From: an uncultured Armatimonadota bacterium
Lineage (GTDB): Bacteria; Armatimonadota; Armatimonadia; Armatimonadales; Armatimonadaceae
Length of the DNA: 16,429 nt
Assembly (NCBI GenBank): GCA_903924445.1
Contig: CAIYBQ010000464.1
Coordinates: 1-16,429 of the forward strand
Reading direction: 5' to 3'
Position 1 is the first letter of the stretch. Every line of letters begins with the position of its first letter. Position numbers and translations under genes: made by a program. The notes below the pieces were generated by a model. That model was not told the DNA's origin and did not search any database. It was given only the letters and a program-made list of their open reading frames with translations. Shown here piece by piece: positions 1 to 8,155 of this stretch.

Positions 1-71
1 TCGATATCATCAATAGCTTCTTCAAGGTTCTTGTTGTTGATGCCACGGGTCCAGACATTGCAGTTTCTTAA
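1..71 (+). CDS. 3' end of an unidentified CDS, cut by the left window edge and apparently frameshifted
   Basis: The third reading frame is open from the window edge to a TAA at 69-71. It gives a natural-looking C-terminal stretch (…FFKVLVVDATGPDIAVS). Codon choice here (gat, atc, ttc, gtt, ggt) resembles the confident genes of this window, whereas the other frame over the same bases uses rare-looking codons (ata, tca, agg). Right after this stop, good coding character switches to the +1 frame and continues to 264. Removing one T from the TTT at 64-66 would join both parts into one protein end. I do not recognise the family. It may be a broken gene, a sequencing error or a recoded gene; a separate gene ending here is the alternative. 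Confidence 0.4.
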   Translation, partial: DIINSFFKVLVVDATGPDIAVS

Positions 72-264
72 ACAAAGTGCATCGACACTGAAACTCAGTG
101 ATGTTCGAAACGAAAACGATGACACAATTGTTGCTGGAGCATCCAAGGCTGTAGCATCGGGTCCAGAAGCAGGACCCGTAACGGTCATCTTGAGCGGTAA
201 TGAAAACTCCGTAACGCAGTGGTCGGGGATGATTATGGACAAACTCCCGGCGAAAAAACTATAG
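40..264 (+). CDS. Unidentified ORF, probably the continuation of the frameshifted CDS at the left edge
   Basis: This frame is open to a TAG at 262-264 and has typical codon use from about position 70 onward, encoding …KQSASTLKLSDVRNENDD… and ending …MIMDKLPAKKL. The only in-frame ATG (40) lies inside the upstream reading frame, has no convincing ribosome-binding site, and would give about ten residues of atypical codon use before the good stretch begins. I therefore think this is the true C-terminus of the gene entering from the left, displaced by a one-base insertion near 64-66, rather than a free-standing 74-residue protein. No motif, signal peptide or membrane segment is visible. A bidirectional terminator follows 23 bases after the stop. 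Confidence 0.4.
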   Translation: MPRVQTLQFLKQSASTLKLSDVRNENDDTIVAGASKAVASGPEAGPVTVILSGNENSVTQWSGMIMDKLPAKKL

Positions 265-287
265 CCAAATCGTACTAAAAAACGAAA

Positions 288-317
288 AGCCTCCGTGACC
301 GATAGGTCATGGAGGCT
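288..317. terminator. Bidirectional intrinsic terminator
   Basis: A 13-bp hairpin has left arm 288-300 (AGCCTCCGTGACC), tetraloop GATA and right arm 305-317, with one G-U wobble. It is flanked by A-rich sequence on the left (TACTAAAAAACGAAAA) and T-rich sequence on the right (GTTTGCGTTTG). It sits between a plus-strand gene ending at 264 and a minus-strand gene ending at 342, so it can serve both. The U-tract is better for the minus-strand transcript. Confidence 0.8.
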
Positions 318-341
318 GTTTGCGTTTGTGGCTTGATGATT

Positions 342-785
342 CTAGTTATCTTGAACCGAATCTCCAAGCTCGACCACTTCCCACAATCGGCCATCAATAG
401 AGCGAACGACGACGACTGCGATGCCGTCAACGTTTTTCCATACCCACTGTGTAATCGACTTGCTTGATGGCTGTCGGTTTCGCAGGTTGACACCGACAGA
501 TGCTGCAGCATCTACAGGCGATGAAAACGGGATGCGACTCGTGACAACGATCTGTGTGGCCTTGGTTTGCTTGAAGCCAACGAAAACGCCTGCGTTCTCG
601 ATTTCATATTCGCGGAACTTGTTATCCTTACCAACATTCCGTGGGCGTCCGAGCATACGATCGGAAACAGATTCTGATTGATGATAGACCTGCTTCGCGT
701 TGAACAGCTTGCTCTTCGCCTGAGTTGGTATGGCGACTGCTACAGCTGCCAGCAGGAATGCGACCGAAATGATTGTGCTCTTCAT
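342..785 (-). CDS. Small exported protein of unknown function
   Basis: A 147-residue protein with a classical Sec signal peptide at its N-terminus: MKST, then a hydrophobic run (IISVAFLLAAVAVAIP), then TQA-K as the probable signal peptidase I site near residues 22-24. The mature part is basic and beta-prone (…AGVFVGFKQTKATQIVVTS…) and ends with a GRLWEVVELGDS segment, so it is probably periplasmic or surface-exposed. I chose the ATG at 785 because GGAGAAAG lies about 8 nt upstream and the signal peptide starts there; a longer in-frame start at 875 would overlap the upstream gene and has no such support. It lies 52 nt downstream of the DUF1501 gene on the same strand and may share its transcript. 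I do not recognise the family. Confidence 0.75.
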   Translation of the reverse strand: MKSTIISVAFLLAAVAVAIPTQAKSKLFNAKQVYHQSESVSDRMLGRPRNVGKDNKFREYEIENAGVFVGFKQTKATQIVVTSRIPFSSPVDAAASVGVNLRNRQPSSKSITQWVWKNVDGIAVVVVRSIDGRLWEVVELGDSVQDN

Positions 786-837
786 GATGGACTTTCTCCA
801 GAACGAGCCGCTCAAACTGGCGACTTCGCTATACCAG

Positions 838-2280
838 CTAAGTGAGCAACTTCCGTACCACATTGCCTTCAACATCCGTTAACCTGAAATCTCTTCCTTG
901 GTAACGATATGTAAGTCGCGTGTGATCGACTCCCATGAGATGCAGAATCGTAGCGTTAAGATCGTGAATATGCACGGGATCCTTGGTGATGTTGTAGCAG
1001 AAATCGTCCGTTTCTCCTATGACATTACCTCCACGCACACCGGCTCCTGCCATCCAGAGTGAGAAACACCTGCCATGGTGGTCCCGACCATAGTTTTCCT
1101 TGGTCAGTGCACCCTGACAATAAACCGTCCGTCCGAACTCGCCCCCCCAGACAACCAGCGTGTCATCGAGAAGACCTCGCTGCGCCAAGTCATTGACAAG
1201 AGCAGCACTGGCTTGATCGGTATCCCGTGCTTGACCGCGTAGCTGCGTTGGGAGGTTTCCATGTTGATCCCATCCCCTATGGAACAGCTGAACAAACCGA
1301 ACACCCTTTTCAAGAAGCCTGCGCGCAAGGAGACAGTTTGCAGCAAACGTACCAGGCTTCTTCGCATCCGGTCCGTATGAAGCAAATGTGCTCTCAGACT
1401 CCTTCGAAATGTCCATCAAGTCTGGAACACTTGACTGCATACGGAACGCCATTTCATACTGGCTGATCCGTGTATCGACCTCCGGATCCTGATAAGTGGA
1501 TGCGGTTACACGGTTGGTTGCGGCAATCGTGTCGAGCATCTGACGCCTGGTTGATGCATCTATCCCTGGTGGATTCTTCAGATAAAGCACAGGGTCTCCA
1601 ACGCTTCTAAGCTTGACTCCCTGATGGACACTTGGCAAGAAACCAGGTCCCCAAAGCCTGCCGAACAGTGGTTGGTCGTTTGGATTACCCGTTCCCTGCG
1701 AGATCAGGACGATGTAGCCTGGGAGGTCTTTGTTCATACTCCCAAGGCCGTAGCTCATCCATGCACCAATCGATGGTCTTCCTGGCTGCTGAGACCCCGT
1801 TTGAATAAATGTAATGGCCGGATCGTGATTGATTGCCTCGGTATGCATCGACCGAATCAAGGTCATCCGGTCCGCAAGCCCTCCAATGTGTGGAATGACT
1901 TCGGACATCCAAATGCCGGATTTACCGTATTGCTTAAAGTTAAAGGTTGTGGGTGCGCAAGGGAAACGTGTCTGACCGCTTGTCATTCCGGTGATGCGTT
2001 GACCGTTGCGAATGCTGTCTGGTAGGTCTCTATCGAATTGCGATGCAAGCTGAGGCTTGTAGTCAAACAAATCGATATGGCTGGGAGCTCCGGATTGAAA
2101 CAGGTATACGACGCGTTTCGCTTTGACTGGCGATGCTGCGATAGCACTTTGCCCTGCTGTCGCCATCACATCGGAGAGCGCAGCCAGCCCTATTCCGGTG
2201 GCCCCGCGGCCGAATAGCTGCCGGCGTGTAAGAAGTAGCCCGCGTTCAACCAAAGGATTCGCTTGTAATTGGTCAATCAT
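838..2280 (-). CDS. DUF1501 family protein, Tat-exported, sulfatase-like fold
   Basis: A 480-residue protein of the DUF1501 family, related to the alkaline phosphatase/sulfatase superfamily and abundant in Planctomycetota, Verrucomicrobiota and Armatimonadota. The N-terminus carries a twin-arginine signal (TRRQLFGRG, Arg19-Arg20, then a hydrophobic stretch GIGLAAL), predicting folded export. Family hallmarks are KRVVYLFQSGAPSHIDLFDYKP, the segment RFVQLFHRGWDQHGN, VVWGGEFGRTVY and GRDHHGRCFSLWMAGAGVRGG near the C-terminus. The start is the ATG at 2280, with GGAGAAG 8 nt upstream; a GTG at 2361 in the same frame would put about 27 non-signal residues before the Tat motif. The molecular function is not established. 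In many genomes these proteins are encoded next to a DUF1549/DUF1553 cytochrome-like partner; none is visible here. Confidence 0.9.
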   Translation of the reverse strand: MIDQLQANPLVERGLLLTRRQLFGRGATGIGLAALSDVMATAGQSAIAASPVKAKRVVYLFQSGAPSHIDLFDYKPQLASQFDRDLPDSIRNGQRITGMTSGQTRFPCAPTTFNFKQYGKSGIWMSEVIPHIGGLADRMTLIRSMHTEAINHDPAITFIQTGSQQPGRPSIGAWMSYGLGSMNKDLPGYIVLISQGTGNPNDQPLFGRLWGPGFLPSVHQGVKLRSVGDPVLYLKNPPGIDASTRRQMLDTIAATNRVTASTYQDPEVDTRISQYEMAFRMQSSVPDLMDISKESESTFASYGPDAKKPGTFAANCLLARRLLEKGVRFVQLFHRGWDQHGNLPTQLRGQARDTDQASAALVNDLAQRGLLDDTLVVWGGEFGRTVYCQGALTKENYGRDHHGRCFSLWMAGAGVRGGNVIGETDDFCYNITKDPVHIHDLNATILHLMGVDHTRLTYRYQGRDFRLTDVEGNVVRKLLT

Positions 2281-2410
2281 CTGGTAACTTCTCCACAACG
2301 ACCCGGATTTGAACCACTCTACCTTTACTTCGAACCATCTTCCATGGACGCGTCTACCCACCTCTCCTTTGGAACATCTAACTGCATTGGTTCGTATGGT
2401 TTACATCGCT

Positions 2411-2437
2411 TTGACAGACGGTGTTGTCGTGTAACAT
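2411..2437 (+). promoter_or_regulatory. Possible lon promoter
   Basis: A perfect -35 hexamer TTGACA lies at 2411-2416, followed by TAACAT at 2432-2437 (4 of 6 matches to the -10 consensus, but only 15 nt spacing). It lies in the 224-nt divergent gap between the DUF1501 gene (-) and lon (+). I do not see a CIRCE heat-shock operator. The -35 is good and the -10 weak, so this is tentative. Confidence 0.35.
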
Positions 2438-2504
2438 ATGACATCAGAACCGCGATTAGTTGTTAAGGCCCACGGGCCACACTAGTACAGGAATCACACA
2501 CACT

Positions 2505-5027
2505 TTGGAATCAGAAACAATTCTCACACCGCTGGAGCAAGCCGCAATCGAAGAGGCCGTCGCAGACACCGCCACGAATGACCTCCCGGAAGTCCTTGAC
2601 CTTTTGCCACTGCGCGATGCTGTCGTCTTCCCGATGCTGGTCGCACCAATATCTGTCAGCCGGCCGAAGTACATCAAGATGATTGAAGCTGCGGCCGGGT
2701 CTGGCGAACGTATTCTGGGCGTTGTAACACAGCGAGCTCCCGATACCGAAGACCCAGGCGTGGATGACATCCATTCTGTAGGCGTCGCGGTCAGCATCCG
2801 TCTCATGGGGCGCAGCCCCGATGCAACCCGCCTCATCGTGCGGGGACTTCGCCGGTTTACGATTTCTTCCATCGATGCCGAAGCAGATCACCTCCGGGCA
2901 ACGGTCACGTACCAATCAGATTCGCTTCCCGTTGATGATTTGCAGCGAGTTGAGCTCGAAGCCATCCAACGCGCTGTCTCGGAAGCGTTCCTTAGAATGG
3001 TAGACCTGTCTCCAGAGCTTCCGGATGATGTCAAGGGTATTGCGGATGCTACAAATGTCCCGGATGTCGGCAGCATGGCCGATCTCATGGCTTCACATTC
3101 GCGTCTACGGACGGCCCAGAAGGTTGAAGTCCTTGAAGCTTTGGATGTCGTCGAACGGTTAAACGTGCTGCATCGTTTGTTGCTTCGTGAGATTCAGGTC
3201 CTCGAAGTTGGGCAGCGGATTCACCAGGAAGCCGCCGGCGCAATGTCAAAGGCTCAGCGTGAGTTTTACTTGCGTGAGCAGATGAAAGCAATAAAGCGCG
3301 AGCTTGGCGAGCGGCCGGAACGTGACCGTGAGCTTGCAGCGTTTCGCACCAAGTTGAAGAAGCTCAAGCTCCCAGAGGAAGCGCATAAGGAAGTTGAGCG
3401 CGAACTCGATCGACTTGACCGACTCAATCCAGCCAGTCCTGAGCACAGTGTCAGCAGAACATATGTTGAGACAGTGCTTGCCCTTCCGTGGTCGACGAGT
3501 ACGCCCGAGACAGCAACGGTTATCAATGTGGAACGTATGCTGGATGAAGACCACTATGGGCTGAAAGATGTCAAAGACAGGATTGTCGAACATCTGGCAG
3601 TGCGTCTAAGTGTCCCTGAAGGAAACATCCGCCAACCAATTTTGTGCCTTGTAGGACCTCCAGGCGTTGGTAAGACATCCCTTGGACGCAGCATTGCCCG
3701 TGCCCTCGGAAAAGAGTACGGCAGGATTAGCCTCGGTGGAGTACGTGATGAGTCCGAAATTCGTGGACATCGACGTACCTATGTGGGTGCCCTCCCCGGA
3801 CAGATCATCACGACGCTTCGACGCGCGGGAACCAATAACCCGGTGATTGTCCTTGATGAAATCGACAAGATGGCAAGTGATATGCGGGGTGATCCGGCGA
3901 GCGCTCTCCTTGAGGCCCTTGATCCGGAGCAGAACAAGTCGTTCCGCGACCACTACATCGATGCGCCATTCAATCTGTCAAAGGTGTTGTTCATTACGAC
4001 TGCTAATGGTTTGGATGGTATTCCGGCTCCCCTGCGTGACCGCATGGAGATTGTAGAGCTGAGCGGCTACACAGACCGTGAGAAGGCATCCATTGCCGCT
4101 GGGCATCTCGTGCCCGCACAGCGCAAAGAGTACATGGTCGATGCCGTTGACTTCGATATCGCACCGGATGCATATCTGCCGTTAATCCATGGCTACACCC
4201 GTGAGGCCGGAGTTCGGTCACTCGGACGCACGATTGGGTCACTTTGCCGTAAGCAGCTTCGACGCAAAGCGGAAGGTTCACCAATCGCAGTCCCAATCAC
4301 TGTGGATGGAATCACAGACCTTCTTGGATCACCTCGCTATGACAGTGATGAAATCACGCCATATGCAGGTGTACCTGGAACGGCAGTGGGCCTTGTGTGG
4401 ACAGCCGTAGGCGGTGATACGCTTGTCCTCGAAACGACGCGCATGCCCGGTTCAAAGACGGTTCAGCTCACTGGGCGGCTTGGTGAAGTGATGCAGGAGT
4501 CTGCAAAGACGGCTGTTTCCTATGTAAGAGCTAATGCAGCGAAGCTTGGTATCGATCCTACCTTCTGGGAAACATCCGAGATTCATATTCACGCGCCGGC
4601 CGGTGCTGTTCCCAAGGATGGTCCAAGCGCGGGTATCACTCTGGTGACCGCTTTAGTGTCATTGCTTACGCAGCGCCCGCTTGAAGAGCACTTGGCGATG
4701 ACCGGTGAGGTTACGTTGACTGGACGTGTACTGCCCGTTGGTGGCCTCAAGGAAAAGCTGCTTGCTGCGCATCGTCAAGGATGCACAACTGTGATTGTCC
4801 CTGCACGAAACCGCAAGGATATTGTGGAAGATGTCCCTGAGGATGTTCGCGCTGACTTGAACATCGTGTACGTCTCCGATGTCCTCGAGGTGATAGATCT
4901 TGCGCTTAAGCCTAAGGCGCGTGCCAAGCGCACGAGTGCAACGGGTTCCCACCAGGTTGTCCCCGACATAGTCATCCCTCTGGTTCCGACGTTGCCAGCC
5001 AAGGATGCACCGCCAGCGATGGCGTAA
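2505..5027 (+). CDS. lon: ATP-dependent Lon protease (endopeptidase La)
   Basis: Cytosolic AAA+ serine protease that unfolds and degrades damaged and regulatory proteins as a hexameric ring. From the start used here it has about 840 residues, close to the usual size. In order: LON substrate-binding N-domain (DLLPLRDAVVFPMLVAPISV, residues about 30-225), a helical linker (REFYLREQMKAIKRELGE), the AAA+ core with Walker A GPPGVGKTS near residue 384 and Walker B VIVLDEIDKM, and the C-terminal protease domain with the Ser-Lys dyad: Ser about 708 in PKDGPSAGIT and Lys about 749 in PVGGLKEKLLAA. The start is uncertain. The frame extends up to a TTG at 2460, but the TTG at 2505 has AGGA at 2489-2492, and both are non-ATG. 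A perfect hairpin terminator follows. The short Ala/Pro-rich tail after the protease domain is unremarkable. Confidence 0.97.
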   Translation: MESETILTPLEQAAIEEAVADTATNDLPEVLDLLPLRDAVVFPMLVAPISVSRPKYIKMIEAAAGSGERILGVVTQRAPDTEDPGVDDIHSVGVAVSIRLMGRSPDATRLIVRGLRRFTISSIDAEADHLRATVTYQSDSLPVDDLQRVELEAIQRAVSEAFLRMVDLSPELPDDVKGIADATNVPDVGSMADLMASHSRLRTAQKVEVLEALDVVERLNVLHRLLLREIQVLEVGQRIHQEAAGAMSKAQREFYLREQMKAIKRELGERPERDRELAAFRTKLKKLKLPEEAHKEVERELDRLDRLNPASPEHSVSRTYVETVLALPWSTSTPETATVINVERMLDEDHYGLKDVKDRIVEHLAVRLSVPEGNIRQPILCLVGPPGVGKTSLGRSIARALGKEYGRISLGGVRDESEIRGHRRTYVGALPGQIITTLRRAGTNNPVIVLDEIDKMASDMRGDPASALLEALDPEQNKSFRDHYIDAPFNLSKVLFITTANGLDGIPAPLRDRMEIVELSGYTDREKASIAAGHLVPAQRKEYMVDAVDFDIAPDAYLPLIHGYTREAGVRSLGRTIGSLCRKQLRRKAEGSPIAVPITVDGITDLLGSPRYDSDEITPYAGVPGTAVGLVWTAVGGDTLVLETTRMPGSKTVQLTGRLGEVMQESAKTAVSYVRANAAKLGIDPTFWETSEIHIHAPAGAVPKDGPSAGITLVTALVSLLTQRPLEEHLAMTGEVTLTGRVLPVGGLKEKLLAAHRQGCTTVIVPARNRKDIVEDVPEDVRADLNIVYVSDVLEVIDLALKPKARAKRTSATGSHQVVPDIVIPLVPTLPAKDAPPAMA

Positions 5028-5036
5028 ACAGTCATT

Positions 5037-5073
5037 GTCCCTGCCAGCTAGCTAAGTAGCGGCTGGCAGGGAC
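5037..5073. terminator. Strong bidirectional terminator between lon and the DUF885 gene
   Basis: A perfect 12-bp inverted repeat: GTCCCTGCCAGC at 5037-5048 and its complement at 5062-5073, loop of 13 nt. It is followed by ATATTTCATT on the plus side and preceded by the moderately A-rich AAACAGTCATT on the other. It lies 9 nt after the lon stop and 8 nt before the stop of the convergent gene, so it can end both transcripts. Confidence 0.85.
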
Positions 5074-5081
5074 ATATTTCA

Positions 5082-6707
5082 TTAGCGACTATACGCTTGA
5101 TCGCTATCAAGAAAACGCCACTGCTTGAGCTCTCCATCACTTAGTGGTAATCCGAGGATAAGGGCCCTTACAGCAGAAATTGGCATTTCATTTTCCTGTA
5201 AAAAGCGATCATGAAACGCTTTTGGCGTCCATCCCAGTGATAGTGCCTCTCGATAGAGCGACCGGACCTGCATCCCACCAATCTGATACGCCAGCTGATA
5301 AAGAGGTGGGTAGCGATTGCCAACACTGCGCCTGATCTCAGCGTGAGCATTGGCTGGTTCATGACCGCATTCCCGCACCAGAAAATCGACGCATTCGGTT
5401 GCAGACATCTCACCAAGATGAAATCGAAGACTGAACAGAACACGCGCACAGCGGTGCATCCGCCAAAAAAGCATCCCACAACGCTCTTCAGGTGTCCGGG
5501 GGAATTCCCTCTCCCAAAGCAACATTTCCCAGTGAAGCGTCCAGCCTTCCACCCAAAACGGTGTCCACCAAACATTTCGATAGGAATGAAACCTTGCGGA
5601 TGCCCACTGCTGCATGTGATGACCAGGAATGAGTTCGTGTTGAACCGTCGCCCGACTAAATGCTGCGTTGTTCCCACGCATGCTCATCTGGCGGGCAGCC
5701 GTAGACATTCCGCTTGTTGGATAGGAAACAATGATTGTCTCCCCACCAAGAAAAAACGGGTTGGTCTTTTGATCTTCTGCGGACATCATTTCCATCCGCC
5801 ATGTTCCGCTTGCCGTTGCATCAACGGTAAGAAGGTCTTCTTCAGTGACGTACCTTGCCGCTTCAAGTGCCAAATCACGCACGATTGTCGGTTGACTTCC
5901 CGGCGGTGATGCAGACCGTTTACAGTGTTCGAGTGCTGCTTCCCAGTCTGAGACTCCCAATGCGTTTACGACAGCTGCGCACTGTTCCCGGCACCATTCC
6001 CACTCACGCTCCGCGGCCGCTATCAGGTCATCCACCGAATGGGCAATCCAGCTCGCAGCCAGCTGTTGCTCAAGAACATCCCGTCCAACCGGCTGACCGA
6101 TAAGCTCATCACCGATGTGACTCGTCAAGGATAAACGCAGCGACTGCAAAGACTCTTGGAGTTTGGATACATTGTCGGAACACCACCAAGTGACATCGGG
6201 GCTGTACCCACCGATAAATTTCCACCAATGGGATAACGCATCAGATGCAAGTCCTAAGTGGGTAAATAACCTGTCGGTCAGTTCATCAAGCGGAAGTTCA
6301 CTCACTGTGCGGGTAAGTGCCTGAACATCCAAGGTAATCGCAGCCAGTTCGACAGCCGCAACCTCGCCTTGGGGAAACTGAAAATCACGAATGCCGTCAT
6401 CCATTTGGAACAATCTGAGCAGCCACGGGAATCGAGAATACAGCTTATGATTTCGAAGTTGTTCGAGGGAATCATCACGCGTGAACTGGCTCAGTTGCTC
6501 GGTAAACAGAATTACATCCAGATATTCGCTTCGGGTGATAGCCCGCGCCTGTAGGCTGGACAACATTTCCTGATACTGCGTCACGGTATTAGTGCGAGCT
6601 TCGTGACGACGGTTCGTTGGGTTTGGAAACTTGCGCTCCCAAGCATTCCGATCCTCTGTGAAATGGTTGATTACATCGCAGACACTCATTTGTGCGTTAA
6701 GATACAT
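5082..6707 (-). CDS. DUF885 family metallohydrolase (HExxPGHH)
   Basis: A 541-residue soluble protein of the DUF885 family, a widespread group of putative zinc metallopeptidase-like enzymes. The diagnostic motif is VQHELIPGHHMQQW, with His357-Glu358 and His363-His364 as probable metal ligands and base. Downstream comes FWVEGWTLHWEMLLWE, which carries the conserved glutamates of the family. The C-terminal third includes RSVGNRYPPLYQLAYQIGG and a DRFLQENEMPIS-type segment also typical of DUF885. No signal peptide is visible, so it is probably cytoplasmic. The start ATG at 6707 has AAAGGA 7 nt upstream. It is divergent from the GH109-type gene, and a 7-bp inverted repeat covers its start codon. 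The substrate cannot be deduced; a peptidase role is an inference from the motif. Confidence 0.85.
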   Translation of the reverse strand: MYLNAQMSVCDVINHFTEDRNAWERKFPNPTNRRHEARTNTVTQYQEMLSSLQARAITRSEYLDVILFTEQLSQFTRDDSLEQLRNHKLYSRFPWLLRLFQMDDGIRDFQFPQGEVAAVELAAITLDVQALTRTVSELPLDELTDRLFTHLGLASDALSHWWKFIGGYSPDVTWWCSDNVSKLQESLQSLRLSLTSHIGDELIGQPVGRDVLEQQLAASWIAHSVDDLIAAAEREWEWCREQCAAVVNALGVSDWEAALEHCKRSASPPGSQPTIVRDLALEAARYVTEEDLLTVDATASGTWRMEMMSAEDQKTNPFFLGGETIIVSYPTSGMSTAARQMSMRGNNAAFSRATVQHELIPGHHMQQWASARFHSYRNVWWTPFWVEGWTLHWEMLLWEREFPRTPEERCGMLFWRMHRCARVLFSLRFHLGEMSATECVDFLVRECGHEPANAHAEIRRSVGNRYPPLYQLAYQIGGMQVRSLYREALSLGWTPKAFHDRFLQENEMPISAVRALILGLPLSDGELKQWRFLDSDQAYSR

Positions 6708-6726
6708 GCGGATTTCCTTTCCGCAT
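6706..6726. repeat. Inverted repeat over the start of the DUF885 gene
   Basis: ATGCGGA at 6706-6712 and TCCGCAT at 6720-6726 form a perfect 7-bp inverted repeat with a 7-nt spacer (TTTCCTT). On the minus strand the spacer contains the ribosome-binding site and one arm contains the start region of the DUF885 gene. It could be an operator or an mRNA hairpin that occludes initiation. Another short pair, TATCCG at 6734-6739 and CGGATA at 6775-6780, lies in the same divergent gap. Confidence 0.5.
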
Positions 6727-6800
6727 ATGAGTCTATCCGCAGGAAGAGTTTCTCCTGAGGGTGAATAAATCAGTCGGATAAGTCCACCGGAGAATTACCT

Positions 6801-8144
6801 ATGTCAGATTCGCTTTCCCGACGTCAGATGTTGCGTGCCACTGCTGGTATTGCAGCGGCAACTTTCACCATTGAGGCTGCGGAAGCAGAGTGGCGTTCAT
6901 TGACCCCAGCTGCGACCAGTAATGAAACGATGCATGGTGTCCCGTTTGACCGGACCCCTAATGTACGCGTTGGATTCATCGGTTTGGGTGGTCGTGGAAG
7001 TGGTCTTTTGAATGACCTCATCAACATCCCAGGCGTTGAAATCCGTGCTGTTTGTGATCTGGTGACAGAACGTGCCGAAAATGGTGCATCCCGTGTTGCA
7101 CGCGGTGGCGCTCAGAAGCCAACCGTTTACGGTGGCAAGCTTGATAGCTGGAAGGCCCTTGTCGCACGCGATGACATCGATATCGTCTACATCGCAACTC
7201 CTTGGGACTGGCACGTGCCGATGGCCATCGGAGCCATGGAAAACGGTCACCATGCCGCGACCGAAGTACCTGCAGCCACATCGCTGGCAGACTGCTGGAA
7301 GCTCGTTGACACATCAGAGCGCACACGCAAGCACTGCATCATGCTTGAAAACTGCTGTTACGGAAATTCTGAAATGATGGTTTTGAACATGGTCCGTAAG
7401 GGGATGTTCGGAACGATTACCCATGGTGAGGCAGCGTACATCCACAACCTTAGCGAGCTCTTGCTGGCTGACTCCGGTGAAGGCCTGTGGCGCCGCAAGC
7501 CGCATGTCGACCACAACGGCAACCTCTACCCAACCCACGGTCTTGGTCCTGTAGCAAACTACATGGGCATCCACCATGGAGACCGCTTTGTCTCGATGGT
7601 CTCTATGAGCAGCCAAGAAGCAGCCCTAACCGAATTCCGTGACAAGCATGTTGCGAAGGATTCGCCAAAGCGTCTAGAAAAATACAAGAATGGCGACATG
7701 AGCACATCGTTGCTTAAGACCGCAACAGGACGCACTGTGATGCTCCAGCATGACGTTGTCACCTTCCGGCCATACACTCGCCACAACTTGATTCAGGGCA
7801 CCCAAGGTACGTTTGCTGATTACCCTGCACGTATTTGTGTGATGGGACAGCCTGAGGGTGAAGTCTGGGTTGAGCTGTCCAAGACGGACAAATACAAGGA
7901 GTTTGTCGATCCACTGTGGCAGAAGAATGGCGATCAGGCCCGCAAGCTTGGTGGTCATGGCGGCATGGACTACATCATGAACTTCCGCCTGATTCAGTGT
8001 CTGCATGAGGGCATCGCACCTGATATGGATGTCTACGATGCTGCAGCATGGTCAGCACCGACACCATTGTCCGAGCTTTCGATTGCGCGCGGTGGTGGTG
8101 CGGTTACGTTCCCAGACTTTACAAGAGGGAACTGGAAGAAGTAG
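6801..8144 (+). CDS. Gfo/Idh/MocA family protein, GH109-type (alpha-N-acetylgalactosaminidase-like), Tat-exported
   Basis: A 447-residue protein. The N-terminus is a twin-arginine signal (SLSRRQMLRATAGIAAATF, Arg7-Arg8), so it is predicted to leave the cytoplasm folded with its dinucleotide. The Rossmann fingerprint VGFIGLGGRGSG lies at residues 57-68, followed by AVCDL and IATPWDWHVPMAIGAMENG. The long segment EVPAATSLADCWKLV…MLENCCYGNSEMMVLNMV and NLYPTHGLGPVANYM is characteristic of glycoside hydrolase family 109, in which an NAD cofactor takes part in glycoside cleavage. Tyr243 and His246 in YPTHGLG are the expected catalytic-site residues. GGAGA lies 8 nt upstream of the ATG. Eleven bases separate it from the FAD enzyme gene downstream, so they are probably co-transcribed. 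GH109 assignment is by motif resemblance; a plain oxidoreductase is the alternative. Confidence 0.87.
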   Translation: MSDSLSRRQMLRATAGIAAATFTIEAAEAEWRSLTPAATSNETMHGVPFDRTPNVRVGFIGLGGRGSGLLNDLINIPGVEIRAVCDLVTERAENGASRVARGGAQKPTVYGGKLDSWKALVARDDIDIVYIATPWDWHVPMAIGAMENGHHAATEVPAATSLADCWKLVDTSERTRKHCIMLENCCYGNSEMMVLNMVRKGMFGTITHGEAAYIHNLSELLLADSGEGLWRRKPHVDHNGNLYPTHGLGPVANYMGIHHGDRFVSMVSMSSQEAALTEFRDKHVAKDSPKRLEKYKNGDMSTSLLKTATGRTVMLQHDVVTFRPYTRHNLIQGTQGTFADYPARICVMGQPEGEVWVELSKTDKYKEFVDPLWQKNGDQARKLGGHGGMDYIMNFRLIQCLHEGIAPDMDVYDAAAWSAPTPLSELSIARGGGAVTFPDFTRGNWKK

Positions 8145-8155
8145 TCTCTATAACC

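Noticed and set aside
1624..2025. 133-codon open frame antisense to the DUF1501 gene
   Set aside because: Lies wholly within a well-supported gene on the other strand, with no domain or ribosome-binding site.
2281..2370. T-arm-like sequence (GGTTCAAATCC on the minus strand) hinting at a tRNA
   Set aside because: Its flanks do not form a five-pair T stem, and no matching acceptor or anticodon arm lies at the right distance.
2325..2370. Strong AAAGGAGAGG on the minus strand upstream of the DUF1501 gene, before a possible 6-codon mini-ORF
   Set aside because: The GTG start it would serve is only 2 nt away and the mini-ORF ATG is 15 nt away. A better site precedes the ATG at 2280. Probably chance, though a leader peptide cannot be excluded.
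5343..5909. 188-codon open frame antisense to the DUF885 gene
   Set aside because: It is the shadow of a gene with a clear HExxPGHH motif and good codon use on the minus strand. Its own translation is Cys/His/Pro-rich without any recognisable domain.
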